Assembly (NCBI RefSeq): GCF_900102165.1
Contig: NZ_FNBD01000001.1
Location: 187,701-251,700 of the forward strand
Reading direction: 5' to 3'
DNA from: Cellulophaga baltica
GTDB lineage: Bacteria; Bacteroidota; Bacteroidia; Flavobacteriales; Flavobacteriaceae
DNA: 64,000 nt
Part shown: positions 24,952 to 32,212 of the stretch, piece by piece
How positions within the stretch are numbered: position 1 is the first letter of the stretch
Layout of the letters: each line of letters begins with the position of its first letter
Notes under the pieces: generated by a model
The model's input: only the letters and a program-made list of their open reading frames with translations
Databases searched by the model: none
Told to the model about the DNA's origin: nothing
Program-made: the position numbers and the translations under genes

Positions 24952-25176
24952 TTAAGATTTTGATGATTTCATCTTTCGATAAACAAAGAAAAATAAGACG
25001 CCTACCAAAATATATGGGATTGCCATGAGATACACAATACCATCATTTATACCTTTAGCTGTGGTCATCCCTTCTTCACTTTCTAAGACCGCGCGACACA
25101 TAGCACATTGCGCATCGGCCAAATTCGGCAACAACAATAAAAACGATAATACGAATACAAGCTTTTTATAGTTCAT
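24952..25176 (-). CDS. Small membrane protein with CAMC motif, cytochrome oxidase assembly locus
   Basis: 74 residues. A signal-peptide-like N-terminus (VFVLSFLLLLPNLADA) is followed at once by QCAMCRAVLESEEG, a CxxC pair, and then one membrane helix (about 47-66, YLMAIPYILVGVLFFFVY) with a lysine-rich tail. The cysteines would lie outside the cytoplasm at the membrane surface. I do not recognise a named family. It is the last gene in a run with DUF420 and SCO genes (12 bases from DUF420), so a part in copper or heme delivery to cytochrome oxidase is a reasonable inference, not a finding. Confidence 0.82.
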   Translation of the reverse strand: MNYKKLVFVLSFLLLLPNLADAQCAMCRAVLESEEGMTTAKGINDGIVYLMAIPYILVGVLFFFVYRKMKSSKS

Positions 25177-25188
25177 AAGTACTAGGTA

Positions 25189-25722
25189 TTAATAGGCATA
25201 GTAAGGAGAAATCATTAAGTACACCACCACTCCCGTAATAGCGACATAGAGCCAAATAGGAAATGTAATTTTAGCAAACTTTCTATGAGCTTCAAATTGT
25301 TGTAAGTACGCTTTTGAAAACGTGATAAGCACCAATGGTATAATTACCACCGAAAGAATAATATGGGTAATTAGTATAAATAAATACACATATTTAATAA
25401 GACCTTCTCCTCCAAAACTAGTAGAATCTGAGGTCATATGATAGGCCACGTACATTACTAAAAATGCCAATGACAAACCAATACAAGTGACCATAATTTG
25501 CTGATGCAGTTTTTTATTTCCATTTTTAATAGCCACTACGGCTACTATTAATAAAATTGCTGTTAGGCCATTAACCGAAGCATAAATTGGAGGTAAGAAA
25601 CTTAATGGCGCTACATTAGGTAATTTAACACCAAACAAAATAACGACCACCAAAGGAATAACAATAGATACAATCGTTATCAACCTATTAAACTTCTTTT
25701 CTTTTTGCTCAAGCTCGTTCAT
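25189..25722 (-). CDS. DUF420 (CtaM-like) membrane protein
   Basis: 177 residues with five predicted membrane helices (about 13-33, 45-65, 79-98, 110-133, 152-172). Histidines occur in helices or their edges (KLHQQIM, VAYHMTSD, LITHIILS, FEAHRKFAKITFPIWLYVAITGVVVYLM), as in DUF420 proteins. The family is linked to assembly of heme-copper oxidases, and CtaM in Staphylococcus is needed for the aa3 oxidase. The gene overlaps the SCO gene by 4 bases (ATGA), a sign of translational coupling. Confidence 0.9.
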   Translation of the reverse strand: MNELEQKEKKFNRLITIVSIVIPLVVVILFGVKLPNVAPLSFLPPIYASVNGLTAILLIVAVVAIKNGNKKLHQQIMVTCIGLSLAFLVMYVAYHMTSDSTSFGGEGLIKYVYLFILITHIILSVVIIPLVLITFSKAYLQQFEAHRKFAKITFPIWLYVAITGVVVYLMISPYYAY

Positions 25723-26453
25723 AATTTCTCCTCTAATAATTTTTGTATATCTTCTTTTAGAATCCCAATTTGTTCTTTCTCCCCATGATCATTTACACCA
25801 GCCTCTTCAGAGATAGCTCCCCTATAATAGATAATAGGATTTCCAAATTCATCTGCTCTAGATCTCAAATAGCCATTTTTATCTACTAAAGCAAACAAGC
25901 CTGCATGTTCAAATCCACCTGGAGCATTTGGCACTTCGGATGCAAAAATATTAAATCCCGAATTTGCAAGGTCATAAATACCTTCCGGATCACCAGTCAT
26001 CAAGTTCCAGTTTAAATTAGTAATCCCGTATTTTTCGGCATACTCTTTTAAGACGGTAGGGGTATCATAAGTTGGATTTATAGTAAAAGACGCTACCCCA
26101 AAATCCTCAAAATCTTCAAATTTGCTCTGTATTTGAACCAAGTTTTGATTCATGATAGGGCAAATTGAAGGGCATGTAGTAAAGAAAAACTCTACCAAGT
26201 ACACTTTACCTTTGTAATCGTTGTTAGTAATCAAAAGGCTATCTTGATTTATAAAAGCAAATTCTGGAACTTTTCTCTTCTCCTTATTTACAATAATGTA
26301 TGCTAAATCCCCATTATTGGTATCAATGCTCATTCGGTCACTTTCTACAACCGTACCTTTATTTACTCTTTCTATAATTCTAGGAATAAAAATAATTCCA
26401 AAAATTAATATGATGAAAGAAACCCAAACGTATGTATATTTATTTTTATCCAT
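25719..26453 (-). CDS. SCO1/SenC-family copper chaperone
   Basis: 244 residues from the Met at 26453 (MDKNKYTYVW); an upstream Met at 26465 adds four residues. A membrane anchor lies near the N-terminus, followed by a thioredoxin fold. The copper-binding CxxxC is in FFTTCPSICPIMNQ (about 94 and 98 from this start), and the third ligand is His in PGGFEHAGLFALVD. SCO proteins load the CuA site of oxidase subunit II in the periplasm; subunit II (CoxB) is encoded at 56190-57251. The start overlaps the end of the upstream gene (8 or 20 bases by start chosen). Confidence 0.94.
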   Translation of the reverse strand: MDKNKYTYVWVSFIILIFGIIFIPRIIERVNKGTVVESDRMSIDTNNGDLAYIIVNKEKRKVPEFAFINQDSLLITNNDYKGKVYLVEFFFTTCPSICPIMNQNLVQIQSKFEDFEDFGVASFTINPTYDTPTVLKEYAEKYGITNLNWNLMTGDPEGIYDLANSGFNIFASEVPNAPGGFEHAGLFALVDKNGYLRSRADEFGNPIIYYRGAISEEAGVNDHGEKEQIGILKEDIQKLLEEKL

Positions 26454-27084
26454 CAGATTTCTCAATTTTATTGTTCTTCTTAAGCGCTCTCCTGTACTCT
26501 GCTAATAAAATACGGACATCATCTATCATCTTGTTTGTTAACTCTGCTACAGAGGTTGCATCAAAGCCGTATATAGTTTCATGCTCTTCATCTTGGTTAC
26601 GACCACGAAGCGCAGAATCTTTATCTATAATAAACACATACGGAGTACTATAATTTTCATCTAACTTTAAATCCGTTTTAAGGCTACTGAATATGAATTG
26701 TATTTGATTAGGATCTCCAAATACAAATTTCCATTTATCAATTTCTACTAATTCTGATAATTCCTTTTTCAGAGTTTCTACGTTTGTCTCAGTCCCCTTT
26801 GGCATCATCATTACAAACTGAAAATCATCGAACTTATGAAAATCCTTATATATTTTCTGATTTAAGTTTAATGCATTTCCTTTTTTGAAATCTACATTAT
26901 TTCCTAAAAAGCCCAGAATAGTGATCTTATCTTTAAAGGTGACAGCAGAATCTACAGCACTTACATCTGAGATGTTTTCTGTAATAATTGGGAGCTGACC
27001 AAAGTTATGAATACCAGATGCAAAAAAGAGATAAGCAACTATAGGAAGTACAAAAAGAACGATAAGTACAAATGCTTTTTTCAT
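26446..27084 (-). CDS. Membrane-anchored thioredoxin-like protein without cysteines, SCO operon
   Basis: 212 residues with one N-terminal membrane helix (about 4-23) and a soluble domain. The pattern KITILGFLGNNVDFKKGNALNLNQKI, QFVMMMPKG, and STPYVFIIDKDSALRGRN... resembles a thioredoxin/SCO fold. The site where SCO has its CxxxC reads LGNNVDFKK, and the protein has no cysteine at all. It is first in the operon ahead of SCO, DUF420 and the CAMC protein. A regulatory or scaffolding part in oxidase assembly is inferred from position only. A lysine-rich C-terminus (RRALKKNNKIEK) follows. Confidence 0.85.
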   Translation of the reverse strand: MKKAFVLIVLFVLPIVAYLFFASGIHNFGQLPIITENISDVSAVDSAVTFKDKITILGFLGNNVDFKKGNALNLNQKIYKDFHKFDDFQFVMMMPKGTETNVETLKKELSELVEIDKWKFVFGDPNQIQFIFSSLKTDLKLDENYSTPYVFIIDKDSALRGRNQDEEHETIYGFDATSVAELTNKMIDDVRILLAEYRRALKKNNKIEKSDG

Positions 27085-27100
27085 AACGTAGAATATTGTG

Positions 27101-27108
27101 CAAAAATA
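27101..27108 (-). promoter_or_regulatory. Promoter -7 element of the SCO operon
   Basis: The minus strand reads TATTTTTG, ending 16 bases before the start codon at 27084. It follows directly on the T-run of the upstream terminator. No clear -33 TTG was seen. Confidence 0.5.
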
Positions 27109-27137
27109 AAAAAAGACGGTCGTTAAACCGTCTTTTT
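27108..27137 (-). terminator. Intrinsic terminator of the ctaB-cox operon
   Basis: An 11-bp stem (27110-27120 with 27127-27137, core GACGGT/ACCGTC) with 6-base loop is followed on the minus strand by a T-rich run. It lies 22 bases after the subunit IV stop. Confidence 0.88.
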
Positions 27138-27159
27138 GTGTGTTAAATAGTATTAAGAA

Positions 27160-27543
27160 TTAAAAGTTCCATTTAATGAATCCTTCTTTATATACTTCAT
27201 GAATATAATCTGCTTCAAACAATAAAATAAAGATTAAGTAACTCACCAAAAATATAGGCGTCCAAACGATTACTCTTCTCAGTGCTGTTTTCTCATCACG
27301 TAAGTGCATAAAGTCCCAAGCAATGTAATAAGCCTTGACTAAAGTAAGTATGATAAAAATCCAGTTTAGTAAATGCATTCCTAAAAAAGAAGTCTCCACT
27401 AAAAATGCAGGTCTAATAATACCTAAAACAACTTCTATCGTAGTAATTATAGATAAGAATATAAGTACTCCCCAGATTTTGCTGATATTAGACTTAAACT
27501 TAACCAAGCCTCTGAATATTTCTAATTTATGATCGTGTGCCAT
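27160..27543 (-). CDS. Cytochrome c oxidase subunit IV-like protein
   Basis: 127 residues with three membrane helices (about 21-41, 52-76, 89-108). The segments LTLVKAYYIAWDFMHLRDEKTALR and IEVVLGII match prokaryotic oxidase subunit IV (COX4_pro) proteins, which stabilise the catalytic core in the inner membrane. It is last in the run ctaB, cox3, cox3, cox4, 55 bases after the second subunit III gene, and an intrinsic terminator follows. Confidence 0.9.
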   Translation of the reverse strand: MAHDHKLEIFRGLVKFKSNISKIWGVLIFLSIITTIEVVLGIIRPAFLVETSFLGMHLLNWIFIILTLVKAYYIAWDFMHLRDEKTALRRVIVWTPIFLVSYLIFILLFEADYIHEVYKEGFIKWNF

Positions 27544-27598
27544 TTTGTATTTTTTTATTCTTTATAACCCTTTGCGTAATGAAAAATCTAATTTGAAA

Positions 27599-28573
27599 TT
27601 AAACCAAGTAGAAAAATGTGAATACGAATACCCAAACTAAATCTACAAAGTGCCAGTACAAACCAACTTTTTCAACCATTTCATAGCTACGTCTTTTTTC
27701 ATACGTACCCAATACTACGTTAAAGAAAATAATAATATTAATTACTATTCCTGAGAATACGTGAAACCCGTGAAAACCAGTAATGAAGAAGAAGAAATCT
27801 GCAAACAATCTACTTCCATATTCATTATGAATTAAATTAGCCCCTTCTACTACTTGCGAAGCATTTAATAAATTCTTCAATGATTCATCTCTAGACAATA
27901 CTGTTTTATGACCCTCTTCATTTTTTAATTCTGTACGAACTAATAAATTAGAATTTGCCTTAAAACCTTCTACTACTTCTGTAACAGAATAAGACGGCAA
28001 TGACCCCTCACTTGTAAACCAGATACCACTTCTATTTTCATGCTGCGTACGTTCGCTTGCAATCTCTTTAGCGAAATCTGCAATACCAACACGCTCACCA
28101 GATTTAGCATCTACAAACTGTAGTATTCTACCCCCTTTTGTTTCAATTGCTCCATGATCTCCTTTGATAAAGGTAGCCCATTCCCAACCTTGAGATCCTA
28201 CGAAAATAATACCACCGATAATAGTTAAGAACATATACCAGATTACTCTATTTTTTTGCATTTTATGACCTGCATCAACAGCTAACACCATTGTTACAGA
28301 AGACATAATTAATACAAACGTCATAAAAGCAACGTAAATCATCGGGAAGTTTCCGTGAAAAAACGGAACGTGTGTAAAAACTTCATCAGCAATTGGCCAA
28401 GTTTCTATAAATTTAAATCTTGAGAAGCCATATGCTGCAAGAAAACCAGAGAAGGTTAAAGCATCAGAAACGATGAAAAACCACATCATCATTTTCCCAT
28501 AACTCGCACCTAGTGGCTTATTACCACCACCCCATACATTTTGTTCCTCACCCGTTGTTACCGTAGTATCCAT
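27599..28573 (-). CDS. Cytochrome c oxidase subunit III with large soluble insertion
   Basis: 324 residues, well above the roughly 190-260 of most bacterial subunit III proteins. Membrane helices match the family: GKMMMWFFIVSDALTFSGFLAAY, FPMIYVAFMTFVLIMSS, VIWYMFLTIIGGIIFVGSQGWEW, LFADFFFFITGFHGFHVFSG and GLYWHFVDLVWVFVFTFFYLV. The WHFVDLVW end and the GFHGFHV motif are diagnostic. Residues about 137-252, between two helices, form a hydrophilic insertion of about 115 residues. It has its own promoter-like element upstream and is one of two adjacent subunit III genes. It probably forms the structural subunit III of the aa3/caa3-type oxidase. Confidence 0.93.
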   Translation of the reverse strand: MDTTVTTGEEQNVWGGGNKPLGASYGKMMMWFFIVSDALTFSGFLAAYGFSRFKFIETWPIADEVFTHVPFFHGNFPMIYVAFMTFVLIMSSVTMVLAVDAGHKMQKNRVIWYMFLTIIGGIIFVGSQGWEWATFIKGDHGAIETKGGRILQFVDAKSGERVGIADFAKEIASERTQHENRSGIWFTSEGSLPSYSVTEVVEGFKANSNLLVRTELKNEEGHKTVLSRDESLKNLLNASQVVEGANLIHNEYGSRLFADFFFFITGFHGFHVFSGIVINIIIFFNVVLGTYEKRRSYEMVEKVGLYWHFVDLVWVFVFTFFYLV

Positions 28574-28603
28574 AAATATATTATCGCGTTAATAAAATTT
28601 TCA

Positions 28604-28631
28604 CAAATTTACATTTTTTTTAACCAAACAA
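28604..28631 (-). promoter_or_regulatory. Internal promoter before the long subunit III gene
   Basis: On the minus strand TTG (28631-28629) is followed after 17 bases by TAAATTTG (28611-28604), 30 bases before the start codon. The 149-base gap here is the largest within the cox run. Confidence 0.65.
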
Positions 28632-28722
28632 AATTTTTGGTTTTAAAAAATTTAAAAAATATACAATTCTTTATCATCTTTTGGCTAATTGCCAAATACT
28701 AAACCAATTATAGCTGTATTTA

Positions 28723-29304
28723 TTACTTATAAAAGTAGAAAAACAGTATTAAATACACCCAAAGTAAATCTAAAAAGTGCCAAAACGTAGCCCCTAACTC
28801 AATTCCTAAAAGGTTTTCAGGAGAATATTTACCTCTAAGTTGATTAACGATTACCACAATTAAAGCTATTAAACCCGCTACAACGTGCACAATATGTACC
28901 ATAGCAATAAGGTAAATGTATGATGTAGTTACACTACTAGACTCTCCTGTAAAATAAAAACCACGAGCTACAATTTGAGAAAAACCACTAAACTGTAAAA
29001 TGATAAAAGTTATTCCTAATGCCAATGTTGCCATTAGAAATCCTGTACACAAAGAAGATTTATTTCCTTGCATTGCTTTCTTGGCTAGAATAAACGTTAA
29101 ACTACTTAAGATTAATACTCCTGTACTAATAAAAAAAGTAGTAGGCAATTGAAAATCTGTCAACCAGTCTTCTCTTGTACTACTAACAATATAAGCACTT
29201 GTCCAACCTGCAAAGGTCATTAGCAAACTTACAATTCCAAACCAGAGCATCATTTTCTTAGCTCTGCCCGTTTTTTCTATTATTGAACCTTCTGTTAAAT
29301 CCAT
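28723..29304 (-). CDS. Cytochrome c oxidase subunit III (short form)
   Basis: 193 residues, five helices, no insertion. The motifs MMLWFGIVSLLMTFAGWTSAYIV, IYLIAMVHIVHVVAGLIALIV and ATFWHFLDLLWVYLILFFYFYK are typical of subunit III. It lies 9 bases after ctaB and before the long subunit III gene. Two adjacent subunit III genes, one short and one long, are common in Bacteroidota caa3-type loci; whether both enter the same complex cannot be told here. Confidence 0.93.
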   Translation of the reverse strand: MDLTEGSIIEKTGRAKKMMLWFGIVSLLMTFAGWTSAYIVSSTREDWLTDFQLPTTFFISTGVLILSSLTFILAKKAMQGNKSSLCTGFLMATLALGITFIILQFSGFSQIVARGFYFTGESSSVTTSYIYLIAMVHIVHVVAGLIALIVVIVNQLRGKYSPENLLGIELGATFWHFLDLLWVYLILFFYFYK

Positions 29305-29313
29305 TTATTTTTT

Positions 29314-30213
29314 TTATAAAAATTTATCTACTACATATACCACCTGCATGAACGTAATGTACGTTACACTTGCCAACATTAATTTTTTCGCCGAACCATT
29401 ATCCTGCTTTTCATATAATTTAAAAGCGTATACCAGCATAACCATTCCTAACATGAAAATAATTAGTGCTGCAGGAATAGAAAGCGTTAATGCTCCTGTT
29501 ATTCCAAAGACTGGAATGATTGATATGACAATCATCCAAATGGTATACATGATAATCTGCAATACCGTACTTCTATCTTTTTTGCCTGTAGGCAGCATTT
29601 TAAAGCCTCCTCTTTTGTAATCTTCATCCAACATCCAGCCTAAAGCCCAAAAATGCGGAAACTGCCAAAAGAATTGAATCATAAATAAAGTTCCCGGCTC
29701 AATGCCAAACTCATCTGTTGCTGCTACCCAACCTAACATAAAAGGAATTGCTCCCGGTATTGCTCCCACAAAAACAGCTAATGGTGTTTTAGTTTTCAAA
29801 GGGGTATATGCACTTGTGTACAAGAAAATAGAAATGGCCCCAAACATTGCTGTTTTAGGATTCAAAATATACAAAGTAGCAATACCAACAATTGTTAATA
29901 TAACAGCTATTATTAAAGCGGTACGAACTGATAATCTTCCTGCTGCAATAGGTCTATCTTTAGTCCTATTCATTAACGCATCCAGATCTTTCTCTATAAT
30001 TTGATTGAAGGTATTTGAAGCACCGACCATGCAATACCCTCCAAAAGCAAGCAACAAAATAGGATACCATTGAAGTTCTGGAGCACCTAAAAAGTAACCC
30101 GCGATAGCAGAAAAAACAACGCTTATAGAAAGCCTTGCTTTAGTAATTTCTTTAAAATCAGCAAAAATATGAGACTGAGTCCCTTCTTTTACCGAGCTTA
30201 CTGCCGTTTTCAT
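29314..30213 (-). CDS. ctaB: Protoheme IX farnesyltransferase CtaB (heme O synthase)
   Basis: 299 residues, UbiA fold with eight to nine helices. The first Asp-rich motif is NTFNQIIEKDLDALMNRTKDRP, and the second polar loop includes YTPLKTKTPLAVFVGAIPGAIPF. The enzyme adds a farnesyl group to protoheme IX to make heme O, the precursor of heme A needed by the HPEVY-type oxidase at 54316-56142. It is first gene of the ctaB-cox3-cox3-cox4 run and has a strong promoter match upstream. Also named CyoE in some genomes. Confidence 0.96.
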   Translation of the reverse strand: MKTAVSSVKEGTQSHIFADFKEITKARLSISVVFSAIAGYFLGAPELQWYPILLLAFGGYCMVGASNTFNQIIEKDLDALMNRTKDRPIAAGRLSVRTALIIAVILTIVGIATLYILNPKTAMFGAISIFLYTSAYTPLKTKTPLAVFVGAIPGAIPFMLGWVAATDEFGIEPGTLFMIQFFWQFPHFWALGWMLDEDYKRGGFKMLPTGKKDRSTVLQIIMYTIWMIVISIIPVFGITGALTLSIPAALIIFMLGMVMLVYAFKLYEKQDNGSAKKLMLASVTYITFMQVVYVVDKFL

Positions 30214-30233
30214 GCGGAATTTTTATTGGAGTG

Positions 30234-30264
30234 CAAAGATAAGTCCAGAATGCTATTTGTGCAA
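30234..30264 (-). promoter_or_regulatory. Promoter of the ctaB-cox operon
   Basis: On the minus strand TTG (30264-30262) is followed after 20 bases by TATCTTTG (30241-30234), the classic flavobacterial -7 form, 20 bases before the ctaB start codon. Confidence 0.8.
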
Positions 30265-30342
30265 CGAAAATGATATGTTTATGTAATATTTATAAATGAT
30301 AGACGACTAATTCACAAATATTTAAATTAAAAATAACCACAC

Positions 30343-31239
30343 ATGCAATCTCTTAAATTTTTCGCACTAAAAACTCTAGTATTCGCTTCCTTTTTCTCCC
30401 TAAAAGCACAAGAAAAGCCAGTTAAAATTATCTCAGAAAAACTCACTGAAGATTTGTACATGCTTACAGGTCAGGGGGGCAACATTGGAATTTATATTGG
30501 TCCAGATAACACTTTTATGATAGACGATCAGTTTAGTCATTTAAGTGATCAAATCAAAGAAACCATAAAAACACTAAGTCCTAAGCCAATCTCTGTTCTA
30601 TTTAACACCCATATGCACGGAGATCATACTGGCGGAAATGCAAACTTTAACACCGATGAAATTACCCTTATTTCCCAAGATAACGCCAGAAAAAGAGTCC
30701 AAGAAAACAATCTAAAAAAATTGAATTCACAGGAAATAGACAGCATTTATTACCACAAGATGTTACCTGAAATTACTTTTTCTAATGATTTAACATTACA
30801 CAAAGGAGAAGAAACTATACTGGCTTTTCATGTACACAAGGCCCATACCGATGGTGATGCCATGGTATACTTTGCTCAAAATAATGTTTTACATATGGGA
30901 GACACCTATTTCTCAGAAGGCTATCCTTTTATAGATCTAAAAAGTGGAGGAAGTGTAAATGGTTATATTGACTCCCACAAAAAAGCCTTAGTATTAATTG
31001 ATAATGAAACTAAGATAATTCCAGGACACGGTAAATCTTCTACTAAAAAAGAGCTTGAAACTTATGTACTAATGCTAGAAGATATAAAAGAAAACGTCTT
31101 AAAAGCAATTAGAAGCGGTGCTACACTTGAAGAAGTTGAAACAGATACTAGCATTTCAAAAAAATATGACGCCAACTACGGGGGCGGATTTATAAGCCCA
31201 GAACGCTTGAGAGCTACATTTTATACCAGTTTAAAATAA
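30343..31239 (+). CDS. Secreted MBL-fold metallo-hydrolase
   Basis: 298 residues. A signal peptide ends near FFSLKAQ. The metal-binding HxHxDH is complete: His90, His92, Asp94, His95 in NTHMHGDHTGG. Later ligands follow in HVHKAHTDGDAMVYF, HMGDTYF and IIPGHG. The sequence falls in the periplasmic subclass B-like group that includes quinoprotein-relay and SoxH-type hydrolases; beta-lactamase activity is possible but unproven. It is a single gene flanked by the divergent ctaB operon and a bidirectional terminator. Confidence 0.9.
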   Translation: MQSLKFFALKTLVFASFFSLKAQEKPVKIISEKLTEDLYMLTGQGGNIGIYIGPDNTFMIDDQFSHLSDQIKETIKTLSPKPISVLFNTHMHGDHTGGNANFNTDEITLISQDNARKRVQENNLKKLNSQEIDSIYYHKMLPEITFSNDLTLHKGEETILAFHVHKAHTDGDAMVYFAQNNVLHMGDTYFSEGYPFIDLKSGGSVNGYIDSHKKALVLIDNETKIIPGHGKSSTKKELETYVLMLEDIKENVLKAIRSGATLEEVETDTSISKKYDANYGGGFISPERLRATFYTSLK

Positions 31240-31240
31240 A

Positions 31241-31282
31241 AAAAACGCCTGCGGTGCATTAAAGCAGCGCAGGCATTTTTTT
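31241..31282. terminator. Bidirectional intrinsic terminator
   Basis: A GC-rich stem (31247-31253 GCCTGCG with 31268-31274 CGCAGGC, extended by three inner pairs) is flanked by A- and T-runs. It lies between convergent MBL and TonB genes. Confidence 0.9.
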
Positions 31283-31297
31283 AAAACTTAATTCCGC

Positions 31298-32107
31298 TTA
31301 TTGCAAGCGAAAGTTTATAGGAATGCTAAAAGAAACTTTAACAGGCTCCAAACGCTGCATTCCTGGCTTCATTTGCGGAAGCTTTCCAATAATACGCGCT
31401 GCTTCTTGCTCCAAGACTTTAGCAGGCCCCTTAAGCCTCACATCTTCTATAGTACCGTCTTTACCAATAGTGAACATTACATACACTTTACCCTGGGTAT
31501 GGGTCTCTATAGCAGCTTCTGGATATCTAAAATTCTTTAAGATGTGCTTTTGCATGCTTTCTTCAAAACACACTTTTCTTTCCGACTTACTAACCGTCTC
31601 ACAACCTGGGAAAATTGGAGCATTTTCTAAGGCCTCAAATGGTATCGTTTCATCAATTCCATCATTTGGATCTACATAATCTAGCTTCTTTGTATCCAGA
31701 TTAGGAGTGCTAGACGTTACAGGTTCACTTTTAAACTCCTTGGTTTCTGGAACTTTAAAATCGTCAGGCACCACCTTTAATTCTTCAGGCACTACCACCT
31801 TAACTATAGGTTTTGATTCTGCCACTGGCTTTTCAACCACAAAATCTTCCAATTCCGGATACATTTCAAAGGTCTCTTCGACAGGATCTGAACTCACCAA
31901 TGCCTTGGGCTGAAATTTATCAAAAGCCATCTCTAATCCAAAATAAACGAGAAACATTGCCGCTATTAATCCAATTTGGAAATAGATAAAACTGTTTTTT
32001 CGTAGATTTGTATCTTGCTTGCTCCCTTTGGAGCTTGCAGATTTGTACGCTACACTGCTATTCTCATTGCCGTGAGAATCTGCAGCCCTTGTGTTACTGT
32101 TTTTCAT
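31298..32107 (-). CDS. TonB-family energy transducer (copy 1)
   Basis: 269 residues: a cytoplasmic head of about 40 residues, one membrane helix (about 40-62, YFQIGLIAAMFLVYFGLEMAF), an acidic Pro/Val/Glu periplasmic linker, and a C-terminal TonB domain (NFRYPEAAIETHTQGKVYVMFTIGKDGTI to VSFSIPINFRL). A Cys pair in IFPGCETVSKSERKVC precedes the domain. TonB proteins carry proton-motive energy to outer-membrane receptors such as SusC-type porins. No exbB or exbD gene is in the window. It follows a paralogue, with a terminator between them. Confidence 0.93.
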   Translation of the reverse strand: MKNSNTRAADSHGNENSSVAYKSASSKGSKQDTNLRKNSFIYFQIGLIAAMFLVYFGLEMAFDKFQPKALVSSDPVEETFEMYPELEDFVVEKPVAESKPIVKVVVPEELKVVPDDFKVPETKEFKSEPVTSSTPNLDTKKLDYVDPNDGIDETIPFEALENAPIFPGCETVSKSERKVCFEESMQKHILKNFRYPEAAIETHTQGKVYVMFTIGKDGTIEDVRLKGPAKVLEQEAARIIGKLPQMKPGMQRLEPVKVSFSIPINFRLQ

Positions 32108-32160
32108 AATAGTATATATTTATGTTGTTACTATTTTGTTAAAACACAAGAAACGTACCA

Positions 32161-32193
32161 AAAAAAAATCCAGAACCTAGGTTCTGGATTTTT
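32161..32193 (-). terminator. Intrinsic terminator between the tonB genes
   Basis: A perfect 30-base palindrome (32164-32193, core CCAGAACC/GGTTCTGG) ends in a T-run on the minus strand, 20 bases after the stop of TonB copy 2. Confidence 0.88.
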
Positions 32194-32212
32194 ACTTAAA
32201 ATAAGTATATTT

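Noticed and set aside
27599-29304. Two adjacent subunit III genes as one gene broken by a frameshift
   Set aside because: Each has a complete set of subunit III helices and its own start and stop; they are paralogues.
31323-31679. Open frame of 118 codons on the plus strand over the first tonB gene
   Set aside because: Antisense to the TonB domain; low-complexity Ser/Thr composition typical of shadow frames.
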